Below, in pieces: positions 1-5,656 of a DNA stretch of 6,440 bases. Each line of letters starts with the position of its first letter. The stretch's first letter is position 1. A program made the position numbers and the translations under genes. The notes under the pieces are model-generated. The model worked only from the letters and a program-made list of their open reading frames with translations. It had not been told where the DNA came from and ran no database searches. Origin of the DNA: CAYGZA01 sp964354135 (lineage in GTDB: Bacteria; Planctomycetota; Planctomycetia; Pirellulales; Thermoguttaceae); assembly GCA_964354135.1 (NCBI GenBank), contig CAYGZA010000349.1, positions 1-6,440 of the forward strand, read 5' to 3'.

Positions 1-303
1 AAGGACATGGCCGACAACCTGAAGAACTACGGGACCTTCATCCCCGGCTACCGCCCCGGCCGCCGCACCGCCGACTACCTGGAGAAGGTCATGATCCGGA
101 TCACTTACGTGGGAGCCGGGTTCCTGGCCCTCGTCGCGATTACGCCCACGATCGTCTCCACCTCGATCGGCGTCAACTACTCGGTGGCCAGCTTCTTCGG
201 CGGCACCGGGCTGTTGATCGCCGTGAGCGTGGCCTTCGACCTGGTGCAGAAGATCGACAGCCATCTGGTGATGCGCAACTACCGCGGGCTGTTGGAGAAG
301 TAG
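1..303 (+). CDS. secY: Protein translocase subunit SecY, C-terminal 100 residues (5' partial)
   Basis: SecY is the pore-forming inner-membrane subunit of the SecYEG translocon. Only its end is present; the frame is open from base 1 and stops at TAG 301-303, so the ATG at 7 is an internal methionine and not a start. Numbering from the first visible codon, residues 12-30 match the SecY segment that in E. coli reads G-F-V-P-G-x-R-P-G and continues to the conserved KVM. Residues about 34-53 and 64-84 are hydrophobic and fit the last two transmembrane helices. The second helix starts with the family motif FGGTGLLI (66-73). The tail RNYRGLLEK is the short cytosolic C-terminus. The position directly before adk is the classic end of the spc operon. 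Identity is secure; the N-terminal ~340 residues lie upstream of the window. Confidence 0.96.
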   Translation, partial: KDMADNLKNYGTFIPGYRPGRRTADYLEKVMIRITYVGAGFLALVAITPTIVSTSIGVNYSVASFFGGTGLLIAVSVAFDLVQKIDSHLVMRNYRGLLEK

Positions 304-345
304 CGCAGCCCGGCGGGCAAACGACGGCAACCGAGGACGCGCAAC

Positions 346-906
346 ATGAGGATCGTCTTCATCGGCCCCCCCGGGGCCGGCAAAGGGACGCAGGCCGAGC
401 GGATCGTGGCCACCTACCGGCTCGCCCACCTGTCGACCGGCGACATGCTCCGCGCCGCCCGCGACGCCCGGACCCAGGTCGGGCTCAAGGCCGACCAATA
501 CATGTCCCAAGGCCAGTTGGTCCCCGACGAGATCATCCTCGCAATCATCGCCCAACGCATGGAAGAACCGGATTGCCGCGCCGGCTACCTGCTGGACGGT
601 TTCCCGCGGACCACTGCCCAGGCGGAAGCCCTGGACGCGATGCTCTCCCGGAAAGGGACGCCCTTGGACGGCGTGCTGGAACTGGACGTCCCGGAAGAGG
701 AACTCTTCCGGCGGCTGGCCGGACGCGGCCGCGCGGACGACAAGCCGGAGGTCATTCGCCAGCGCCTCGTCGCCTACCGGCAGCAGACGGCGCCGCTTTT
801 GGATTACTACGCCAGACGCGGTCTGCTCAAGAAGATCGGCGGTCTGGGGACCATCGACGAGATCTTCTCCCGGGTCAAGGCGCTCTTGGACAGCCTTCCC
901 GGTTGA
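346..906 (+). CDS. adk: Adenylate kinase, short-LID form
   Basis: Adenylate kinase catalyses ATP + AMP = 2 ADP in the cytoplasm and sets the adenylate balance. The 186-residue protein has the P-loop GPPGAGKGT (residues 7-15), the AMP-site motif LSTGDMLRA (29-37), DGFPR (84-88) and a GRGRADDKPEVIRQRL segment (126-141), followed by the usual QQTAPLLDYY (146-155). The LID is the short type without the ~27-residue insert or zinc cysteines of E. coli or Bacillus enzymes, which explains the length below the usual ~215. The ATG at 346 is preceded by GAGGA (333-337) at 8 nt spacing and gives the standard N-terminus (MRIVFIGPPGAGKGT). It lies 42 nt after secY and 13 nt before map, consistent with one transcript. 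Another nucleoside monophosphate kinase specificity cannot be excluded from sequence alone, but the context favours Adk. Confidence 0.96.
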   Translation: MRIVFIGPPGAGKGTQAERIVATYRLAHLSTGDMLRAARDARTQVGLKADQYMSQGQLVPDEIILAIIAQRMEEPDCRAGYLLDGFPRTTAQAEALDAMLSRKGTPLDGVLELDVPEEELFRRLAGRGRADDKPEVIRQRLVAYRQQTAPLLDYYARRGLLKKIGGLGTIDEIFSRVKALLDSLPG

Positions 907-919
907 GGAGCCCCCGCTC

Positions 920-1777
920 ATGCGGATCGAATACAAGTCGCCCCGCGAACTCCAGATGATGCGCAACGCGGGGCTCTTGGTCTGGGAGTCGCTGCAACTG
1001 GTGGAACGAATGGTCCGCCCGGGGGTAACCACGGGCGAAATCGACGCCGTCGTGGACCGTTTCTTCCAGGAGCACCGCGTGATCCCGCTGTTCAAAGGGG
1101 TTGCCGGCCGTGTCCCTTTCCCGGCGTCGACCTGCATCTCCATCAACGAGGAGGTGGTCCACGGCATTCCGGGACCGCGCAAGCTGATCGAGGGCGACAT
1201 CGTCAGTGTCGACACGGGCTGCAAGCTGAATGGCTGGTGCGGGGACGCGGCGGCAACGTACCCCGTGGGGAAGATCGACCCCAAGGTGCGGCGCCTCTTG
1301 GATGTGACTCAGGGCTGCTTGGATCTTGCCATCGAGTTGATGGGGAAGCGGACGTACTGGAGCGAAGTCGCTTCGGAGATGGAAACCTACGTGCGGGATC
1401 ATGGCTTCTCGCTCGTCGAGTCCTTCGTGGGACATGGGATCGGCCGGGAAATGCACGAGGACCCCCAGGTGCCGAATTTCGTCAGCAACCAGCTCCGTCG
1501 AGGGGGTGACTTCTCCCTGCTTCCGGGCCTGGTGATCGCCATCGAGCCGATGGTCAATATGGGTACCAAGCGGGTCCGCACCCGACCCGACCATTGGACT
1601 CAGGTGACCGCCGATCGTAAGCCGAGTGCCCATTTTGAGCACGCGGTCGCCGTCACCGAGAGCGGGCCCTACGTTCTGACCGCTGCGCCGAATCAAGGCA
1701 TGCCTCTGGGAAGGGAATCACAAGTTAGAATGGGAGATTTGGGGAAATTAGGGGGCAAGGCGCGCTTGTCATCGTGA
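920..1777 (+). CDS. map: Methionine aminopeptidase, type I
   Basis: This enzyme removes the initiator methionine from nascent proteins using a dinuclear metal centre of the pita-bread fold. All five family metal ligands are visible: D98 (VDTG), D109 (CGDAA), H172 (GHGIG), E209 (IEPM) and E240 (HFEH). The substrate-contact histidines H81 (VVHGIP) and H179 (MHEDP) are also present. There is no long insert between the catalytic halves and no N-terminal zinc-finger extension, so it is type I without an SH3-binding extension. The ATG at 920 has GAGGAG (905-910), which overlaps the adk stop codon, 9 nt upstream. The protein has 285 residues, roughly 20-30 more than usual. The family normally ends soon after the ILT/VLT strand (here YVLT, 251-254), so residues ~258-285 are a non-conserved tail. 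Function is secure; the tail's role is unknown. Confidence 0.97.
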   Translation: MRIEYKSPRELQMMRNAGLLVWESLQLVERMVRPGVTTGEIDAVVDRFFQEHRVIPLFKGVAGRVPFPASTCISINEEVVHGIPGPRKLIEGDIVSVDTGCKLNGWCGDAAATYPVGKIDPKVRRLLDVTQGCLDLAIELMGKRTYWSEVASEMETYVRDHGFSLVESFVGHGIGREMHEDPQVPNFVSNQLRRGGDFSLLPGLVIAIEPMVNMGTKRVRTRPDHWTQVTADRKPSAHFEHAVAVTESGPYVLTAAPNQGMPLGRESQVRMGDLGKLGGKARLSS

Positions 1778-1872
1778 GTCCCCACGGTCTTGTTGGCTTC
1801 GATCCTCCGCGCCGACCAGTCAACAATCGCGTGCCAGTCGCGTCGGAAGAAGAGAATTTGCCCGCCCGGGTC

Positions 1873-1902
1873 TTGAGTGACTTAGGCAGCGGGCCTTATA
1901 CT
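1873..1902 (+). promoter_or_regulatory. Predicted sigma70-type promoter ahead of rpmJ
   Basis: A -35-like TTGAGT (1873-1878, 4 of 6 to TTGACA) and a -10-like TATACT (1897-1902, 5 of 6 to TATAAT) are separated by 18 nt in a gap that is visibly more AT-rich than the genes around it. Transcription would begin near 1908, giving a leader of about 40 nt before the rpmJ ATG. The location between map and rpmJ suggests a start for the L36-S13-S11-S4-RpoA-L17 block that is independent of read-through from secY-adk-map. This is a pattern match only; no activity data are implied. Confidence 0.55.
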
Positions 1903-1947
1903 GTAGAACTTTGTCCAATTAGCCGGTAGTTTACAGCGTGGGTAGCC

Positions 1948-2061
1948 ATGAAAGTACGCGCCAGCGTGAAGCGCATCTGTGAGCACTGCAAGATCGTTCG
2001 CCGCCGCGGCGTCGTCTACGTGGTGTGCAGCAACCCGCGACACAAGCAACGACAGGGGTAG
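1948..2061 (+). CDS. rpmJ: 50S ribosomal protein L36 (bL36), zinc-binding form
   Basis: A 37-residue ORF beginning MKVRASVKRICEHCK and ending NPRHKQRQG matches bL36, the smallest protein of the large ribosomal subunit, which helps organise 23S rRNA near the subunit base. The zinc ribbon is intact: C11, C14, C27 and H32 (CxxC-12-C-4-H). This marks the zinc-dependent version rather than the cysteine-free paralogue used under zinc starvation in some bacteria. About half of the remaining residues are basic or rRNA-binding in character. The start is fixed by the universally conserved MKVR(A/P)SVK N-terminus; the upstream GTGGGTAG is only a weak SD. It is the first gene after the predicted promoter and lies 30 nt before rpsM. 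The 170-nt gap before it is too short for infA, which often sits here. Confidence 0.96.
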   Translation: MKVRASVKRICEHCKIVRRRGVVYVVCSNPRHKQRQG

Positions 2062-2091
2062 TCGTCCCGCGTCTGTGGAGGGAGTGAGGAT

Positions 2092-2475
2092 ATGCCGCGT
2101 CTCTTGGGGGTTGATATTCCAGGCAATAAGCCGACCGTGATTTCGCTCCGATACCTTTATGGGGTCGGGCCGAAGATCGCGCGGGACTTGTGCTTCAAGG
2201 CGGGAGTCAATCCGCTCGGCCGGGCCAAGGACCTCCGCGAGGACGAGCTGGCCCGGATGGCGGCGCTGTTGGACAAGGATTACGTCGTGGAGGGGCAGTT
2301 GCGGCGCCAGGTGGCCCAGAACATCGCCCGCTTGCGCGACATCGGATGTTACCGGGGGATCCGGCATCGCCGCGGGCTTCCCGTCCGCGGCCAGCGGACC
2401 CGCACCAACGCGCGGACCCGTAAGGGGCCCAAGAAGACGGTTGCCGGGAAGAAGGGCGTCAAGGACCTGCGGTAA
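2092..2475 (+). CDS. rpsM: 30S ribosomal protein S13 (uS13)
   Basis: uS13 sits in the head of the small subunit, contacts the large subunit in the B1 bridges and touches the P-site tRNA with its basic tail. The 127-residue protein has the N-terminal domain with the helix-turn segment LRYLYGVGPKIARDLC (residues ~19-34) and the family signature CYRGIRHRRGLPVRGQRT (86-103), followed by the NARTRKGPKK tail motif. The C-terminus adds a few residues (VAGKKGVKDLR) beyond E. coli S13 (118 aa), which is common in other phyla. The ATG at 2092 follows a strong SD, GGAGGGAG (2077-2084), with 7 nt spacing. It lies between rpmJ and rpsK, as in the canonical alpha operon. Confidence 0.98.
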   Translation: MPRLLGVDIPGNKPTVISLRYLYGVGPKIARDLCFKAGVNPLGRAKDLREDELARMAALLDKDYVVEGQLRRQVAQNIARLRDIGCYRGIRHRRGLPVRGQRTRTNARTRKGPKKTVAGKKGVKDLR

Positions 2476-2485
2476 CTCATCGCAG

Positions 2486-2523
2486 GATTCTCGCCCTGTT
2501 TGGGAGAGGGTGGAAGTAAGGGG
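2486..2523 (+). repeat. Degenerate palindromic repeat in the rpsM-rpsK gap (copy A)
   Basis: After rpsM there is a hairpin with arms CTCGCCC (2490-2496) and GGGAGAG (2502-2508), 6 of 7 pairs around a 5-nt loop, followed by GGTGGAAGTAAGGGG. The right arm and the G-rich tail resemble the element at 4671-4713 (GGGAGAG..., then GTAAGGG). Both look like decayed members of a dispersed CTCTCCC/GGGAGAGG + CCGGGGGTGAGGG-type palindrome seen in many high-GC genomes. The family assignment comes from memory and the within-window match. There is no U-run, so it is not a canonical terminator. Confidence 0.5.
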
Positions 2524-2567
2524 CCCGCAAGCGGCCGAGAGGCACGAATCAGGGAGCACGATCAGCG

Positions 2568-2948
2568 GTGGCCAAATCAACCCGACGCAAGACACGACGC
2601 AACGTGACGGTGGGCATTGCCTACATCAAGGCGACGTTCAACAACACGACGGTCACGATTACGGATACCAAGGGGGACACGCTCTGCTGGGCCAGCTCGG
2701 GGACGAGCGGGTTCAAGGGGAGCCGGAAGAGCACGCCGTTTGCCGGCCAGATGGCCGCCCAGCAGGCCGCCGAGAAGGCAATCAAGTTCGGCGTGAAGGA
2801 AGTGGAAGTGAAAGTGAAGGGGCCGGGCAGCGGCCGCGAAAGCGCGATTACGGCGCTTCAGTCGGCCGGCCTGACGATCAAGTCCATCGAAGACGTCACG
2901 CCCCTGCCTCACAACGGCTGCCGTCCCAAGAAGCGGCGCCGCGTCTGA
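2568..2948 (+). CDS. rpsK: 30S ribosomal protein S11 (uS11)
   Basis: uS11 is on the platform of the small subunit, binds 16S rRNA near the E site and helps hold the mRNA exit region. The 126-residue protein contains the family blocks GIAYIKATFNNTTVTITD (16-33), WASSGTSGFKGSRKSTPFAGQ (41-61), KGPGSGRESAITALQ (84-98) and the C-terminal DVTPLPHNGCRPKKRRRV. The start is GTG at 2568. No in-frame ATG gives a plausible S11 N-terminus, and GTG yields MAKSTRRKTRR, with AGGGAG (2551-2556) 11 nt upstream as the SD. The 92-nt gap after rpsM is longer than usual in this operon and contains a palindromic repeat. Confidence 0.97.
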   Translation: MAKSTRRKTRRNVTVGIAYIKATFNNTTVTITDTKGDTLCWASSGTSGFKGSRKSTPFAGQMAAQQAAEKAIKFGVKEVEVKVKGPGSGRESAITALQSAGLTIKSIEDVTPLPHNGCRPKKRRRV

Positions 2949-2995
2949 TGGCCGGCCACCGCATCGCCGCTCACTGAAAACACCAACCGCGACGT

Positions 2996-2999
2996 GGAG
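2996..2999 (+). promoter_or_regulatory. Ribosome binding site that decides the rpsD start
   Basis: GGAG at 2996-2999 lies 11 nt before the ATG at 3011. The rpsD frame is also open from a GTG at 2999, but that codon overlaps the SD itself and would add VEPS ahead of the conserved MARNTGP N-terminus, so the ATG is preferred. Confidence 0.6.
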
Positions 3000-3010
3000 T
3001 GGAACCAAGC

Positions 3011-3637
3011 ATGGCTCGGAATACTGGACCCGTTTGTCGGCTGTGCCGCCGCGAAGGGGTGAAACTGTTCCTCAAAGGCGCCCGATGCGACACCGACAAG
3101 TGCGCCGTGCAGCGCCGGCAAAGCGCGCCGGGAATGCACACCTTCCGCCGCGGCAAGCTCACCGACTACGGCGTTCACCTGCGGGAGAAGCAGAAGGTCA
3201 AGCGCTTTTACGGCGTCCTGGAGCGGCAGTTCCGCCAGTACTTCCACCGCGCGGAGCGCGGCAAGGGGAACACCGGCGAGGCCTTGATGACGCTCCTCGA
3301 GATCCGCCTGGACAACGTCGTCCACCGCCTCGGGTTCGCGCCCTCCAGGCCGCAAGCGCGGCAGTTGATCCGCCACGGGCACATTACCGTCAACGGGCGA
3401 AGGGTGGACATCCCCAGCTACCTGGTTCGGCCGGGCGAGGTGATCGGCGTGAAGAACCGCCCTAAGAGCCTGGATCTGGTTCAGGCCAATCTGGCGGAGA
3501 ACAAGCATACGGTTCCGGACTTCCTCGCCCTGGTCGCCGGCCCGCCGCCGGAGGGCCACGTCCTGCGGAACCCCGGCATGGACGACTTGTCCATCCCCGT
3601 TCAGGTCCAGTTGATCCTCGAGCTCTGCTCCAAGTAG
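3011..3637 (+). CDS. rpsD: 30S ribosomal protein S4 (uS4), zinc-finger form
   Basis: uS4 is a primary 16S rRNA binder that nucleates small-subunit assembly and lines the mRNA entry channel; in E. coli it also represses the alpha operon. The 208-residue protein starts MARNTGPVCRLCRREG and carries four cysteines, C9, C12, C26 and C31, in the zinc-knuckle layout known from Thermus S4 and lost in E. coli. The S4 RNA-binding domain follows: LEIRLDNVVHRLGFAPSR (residues ~96-113), then ARQLIRHGHITVNGRRVDIPSYLVRPGE. The protein ends with the typical short tail LILELCSK. It lies 62 nt after rpsK and 22 nt before rpoA. Whether it autoregulates the operon here cannot be read from the sequence; I see no clear pseudoknot leader upstream of rpsM. 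Confidence 0.98.
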   Translation: MARNTGPVCRLCRREGVKLFLKGARCDTDKCAVQRRQSAPGMHTFRRGKLTDYGVHLREKQKVKRFYGVLERQFRQYFHRAERGKGNTGEALMTLLEIRLDNVVHRLGFAPSRPQARQLIRHGHITVNGRRVDIPSYLVRPGEVIGVKNRPKSLDLVQANLAENKHTVPDFLALVAGPPPEGHVLRNPGMDDLSIPVQVQLILELCSK

Positions 3638-3659
3638 TTCCTTACCTCGGAGGCTTCCC

Positions 3660-4655
3660 ATGCGTATTCGATGGCGCGGGCTGGAACTTCCCAGTCAGGT
3701 CACCTGCGACCGGGCGTCGCTGACGGCGACGTATGGCAAGTTCGTCGCCGAGCCGTTCGAGCGCGGCTTCGGCACGACCATCGGCAACAGCCTTCGCCGC
3801 ATCCTCTTGTCGAGCCTCGAGGGGAGCGCGGTCACGCGGCTGAAGCTCCACGGGGCCCAGCACGAGTTCACCACGCTACCCGGCGTCGTGGAGGACGTCA
3901 CCGACATCTCCCTGAACGTCAAGTCGCTGGTCGTCAGGAGCTACAGCCAGCAGCCCCGCGTGCTGCGGATCGACAAGAGCGCCCGCGGCGTGGTCACGGG
4001 TGCCGACATCCGCGCCGACGACCAGGTCGACGTGATCGCCAAGGACCACGTGATCGCCACCTTGACCGACGACGTGCCCTTCGTCATGGAGATGGTCGTG
4101 GAGAACGGGCGGGGATACGTTCCGGCCACCGAGCACAGCCCCCAGGTGCAGGAGATCGGCGTCATCCCGGTGGATGCGGCCTTCAGCCCCGTGACTCGCG
4201 TCCGCTACGAGGTCGAGGAGACCCGCGTCGGCCAGAAGACCAACTACGACAAGCTCACGATGGAGATCTGGACCGACGGATCGCTCTCGCCGGAAATGGC
4301 CCTCACCGAGGCGGCCAAGATCCTCAGGAAGCACCTGAACCCCTTCGTCCAGTTCAGCGAGCTGGGGCAGCGGGTGAACGCCGAGGCGAGGCCCGCCGTC
4401 GCCGGGTTCGATCCGGCCATCGAAACCAAGCTTTCCATGAGCCTGGCCGAGCTGAACCTCTCGGTCCGGGCCACCAACTGCCTGGAAACGGAGAACATCC
4501 ACACGATCCGCGACCTGGTCGCGCGCAGCGAGGACCAGTTGCTGGACGTGCGGAATTTCGGCGAAACGACCCTGAACGAGGTCCGCGAGAAGTTGTCCGA
4601 CCTCGGGCTGCGGCTGGGGATGCGGCTCCCGCCGGCGCCGCCCACCCCGGCATAG
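3660..4655 (+). CDS. rpoA: DNA-directed RNA polymerase subunit alpha
   Basis: The alpha dimer is the platform on which beta and beta' assemble; its C-terminal domain (CTD) binds UP-element DNA and activators. The 331-residue protein has the N-terminal domain with EPFERGFGTTIGNSLRRILLSSLEG (31-55), including the dimer/beta-contact arginines R46-R47, and the conserved NYDKLTMEIWTDGS block (195-208). A linker (~240-255) precedes the CTD, SLAELNLSVRATNCLETENI through LGLRLGM (~261-321). In the CTD the E. coli DNA-contact residues R265, N268, C269, G296 and E302 are kept as R270, N273, C274, G301 and E307. K297, K298 and S299 are replaced by E302, T303 and T304. The ATG at 3660 has GGAGG (3649-3653) with 6 nt spacing. 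It sits between rpsD and rplQ, as expected. Confidence 0.99.
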   Translation: MRIRWRGLELPSQVTCDRASLTATYGKFVAEPFERGFGTTIGNSLRRILLSSLEGSAVTRLKLHGAQHEFTTLPGVVEDVTDISLNVKSLVVRSYSQQPRVLRIDKSARGVVTGADIRADDQVDVIAKDHVIATLTDDVPFVMEMVVENGRGYVPATEHSPQVQEIGVIPVDAAFSPVTRVRYEVEETRVGQKTNYDKLTMEIWTDGSLSPEMALTEAAKILRKHLNPFVQFSELGQRVNAEARPAVAGFDPAIETKLSMSLAELNLSVRATNCLETENIHTIRDLVARSEDQLLDVRNFGETTLNEVREKLSDLGLRLGMRLPPAPPTPA

Positions 4656-4670
4656 CGGCCGTTCAGCGAT

Positions 4671-4713
4671 GACTCCCCTCTCCCGTCCGCGGGAGAGAGG
4701 CCGGGGGTAAGGG
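4671..4713 (+). repeat. Palindromic repeat in the rpoA-rplQ gap (copy B)
   Basis: Starting 16 nt after the rpoA stop, arms CTCTCCCG (4678-4685) and CGGGAGAG (4690-4697) form a perfect 8-bp stem with a TCCG loop, followed by AGGCCGGGGGTAAGGG. The arrangement resembles the remnant at 2486-2523 and looks like a dispersed palindrome found in several high-GC phyla (recognised from memory). In RNA it would be a stable hairpin between two operon genes. No U-run follows, so it could act as a pause, processing or mRNA-stability site rather than a terminator. Confidence 0.6.
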
Positions 4714-4759
4714 TATGCGGCGGTGAAAACGCGAAGTTGTTGTTGGCCGGCCGTTTAGT

Positions 4760-4788
4760 CCGGGGGCTCGGCGGCCGGATTCCCCCGG
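4760..4788 (+). other. GC-rich hairpin in the rplQ leader
   Basis: Perfect 7-bp arms CCGGGGG (4760-4766) and CCCCCGG (4782-4788) flank a 15-nt spacer rich in CGG. The stem ends 54 nt before the rplQ ATG, in the 187-nt rpoA-rplQ gap. It is not followed by a U-run. It may be a leader structure or a second repeat remnant; nothing in the sequence decides between these. Confidence 0.35.
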
Positions 4789-4842
4789 CGTGTACAAGCC
4801 AGAACGTCAAAACTACCTTTCCCGCGACGGAATACGAAGACC

Positions 4843-5502
4843 ATGCGACACCGAAGACGAGGCCGCAAGCTCGGGCGGAATCCCAGCCATCAGCGGGCGC
4901 TGCTGAGAAATCTCGCCAGCGCGCTGATCCTCACCGAGCGGGACGCGGAAGGCGAGAAAAACAAGCCCAAAGTCAAGGGCCGGATCGTCACGACCCTGCC
5001 GAAGGCCAAGGAGGTTCGCCCGCTGGTGGAGCGGTGCGTGACCATCGCCCGCCGGGTCCTGGTGCACCAACGAGCCGCCGAGCAGCTCAACACCACCGCC
5101 CCCCGCCACAGCGAGAAATGGTGGGCCTGGCGCAAGGGCCCGCAATGGCAGGCGTGGAATCAGGCCGTGGCGCCCGTGGTGGCCGCGAGGCGCCAGGTGT
5201 TGCGGCTCTTGGGCGACAAGCAGGCCATGCGCATCGTCTTCGAGGACCTGGCCCCACGCTTTGCCGACCGGCCGGGGGGCTATACCCGCGTGCTCCATCT
5301 CGCCACGCCGCGGCTTGGCGACGCGGCCCCGCGGGCAATCCTCGAATTCGTCGGTATCCGCGACCGCCACCGCAAGAAGGCCCCCAGGCCGACGATCGAG
5401 CCCGAGGTCGAGACCGCTGCCGAGGAAGCCGCATCCGACGAAGCCGCCTCGCCGCCGGCGTCCGAATCGGAAGCACCGGCCGGCGAACCCGCCTCCTCAT
5501 AG
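4843..5502 (+). CDS. rplQ: 50S ribosomal protein L17 (bL17), enlarged form
   Basis: bL17 binds 23S rRNA near the peptide exit tunnel. The core is clear: MRHRRRGRKLGRNPSHQRALLRNLASAL (1-28), TTLPKAKEVRPLVERCVTIAR (50-70), and FEDLAPRFADRPGGYTRVL (133-151) running to AILEFV. The protein has 219 residues, whereas bL17 is usually about 115-130. Three additions account for this: roughly 13 residues (ERDAEGEKNKPKV, ~32-44) before the TTLPKAK helix; about 35 residues (~72-113) inserted ahead of ARRQVLRLLGDKQA, with five tryptophans (W93, W94, W96, W102, W105); and a C-terminal tail (~174-219) that starts basic and becomes Glu/Ala/Pro/Ser-rich and acidic. I recall longer L17 proteins in planctomycetes, so this is likely lineage-specific rather than an error. 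The start is fixed by the conserved MRHR; the SD is weak. It is the last gene of the alpha operon. Confidence 0.95.
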   Translation: MRHRRRGRKLGRNPSHQRALLRNLASALILTERDAEGEKNKPKVKGRIVTTLPKAKEVRPLVERCVTIARRVLVHQRAAEQLNTTAPRHSEKWWAWRKGPQWQAWNQAVAPVVAARRQVLRLLGDKQAMRIVFEDLAPRFADRPGGYTRVLHLATPRLGDAAPRAILEFVGIRDRHRKKAPRPTIEPEVETAAEEAASDEAASPPASESEAPAGEPASS

Positions 5503-5562
5503 CACAAGAGTGCCCCGCAGGTGTGAGGCAGCCCGTAGGAATCGATCTACGAGGGATCCGGC

Positions 5563-5582
5563 TCCCAAGCCCTGGCTTGGGA
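5563..5582. repeat. Near-perfect palindrome TCCCAAGC-n4-GCTTGGGA
   Basis: Eight bases are mirrored exactly around CCTG (the central CC/GG could also pair in DNA). The core CCCAAGC...GCTTGGG and the following AACCC resemble the widely dispersed CGTTCCCAAGC...GCTTGGGAACG palindrome of planctomycete and cyanobacterial intergenic regions (from memory). Confidence 0.5.
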
Positions 5583-5628
5583 ACCCAACTCGGCTTCGCG
5601 CGTCTCGAGCCCGACCTTCCGAGACGGA

Positions 5629-5656
5629 GGTTCCGAAGCAGAGCTTGGCAGCGAGG
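5629..5656. repeat. Degenerate second copy of the AAGC...GCTT palindrome
   Basis: GGTTCCGAAGC-AGA-GCTTGGCAGCGAGG keeps the AAGC/GCTT centre and most outer pairs but has mismatches at G35/G47 and C33/C49 (last two digits of the window positions). It lies about 69 nt centre-to-centre from the copy at 5563-5582. Confidence 0.4.

Noticed and set aside
875..1696. Long open frame on the minus strand (273 codons) opposite map
   Set aside because: It lies entirely antisense to the well-supported adk end and map gene, shows no recognisable motif, and is a typical by-product of GC-rich coding DNA.
3671..4672. 333-codon + strand frame overlapping rpoA
   Set aside because: It is out of frame with RpoA, Arg/Gly/Pro-rich and of low complexity, as expected for a shifted frame of a high-GC gene.
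4738..4758. Promoter for rplQ from TTGTTG and TTTAGT
   Set aside because: The spacing between the hexamers is far too short and the surrounding sequence is GC-rich.
5534..5656. CRISPR array or remnant
   Set aside because: The repeats are palindromes that differ from each other, with no regular identical direct repeats and spacers and no cas genes.
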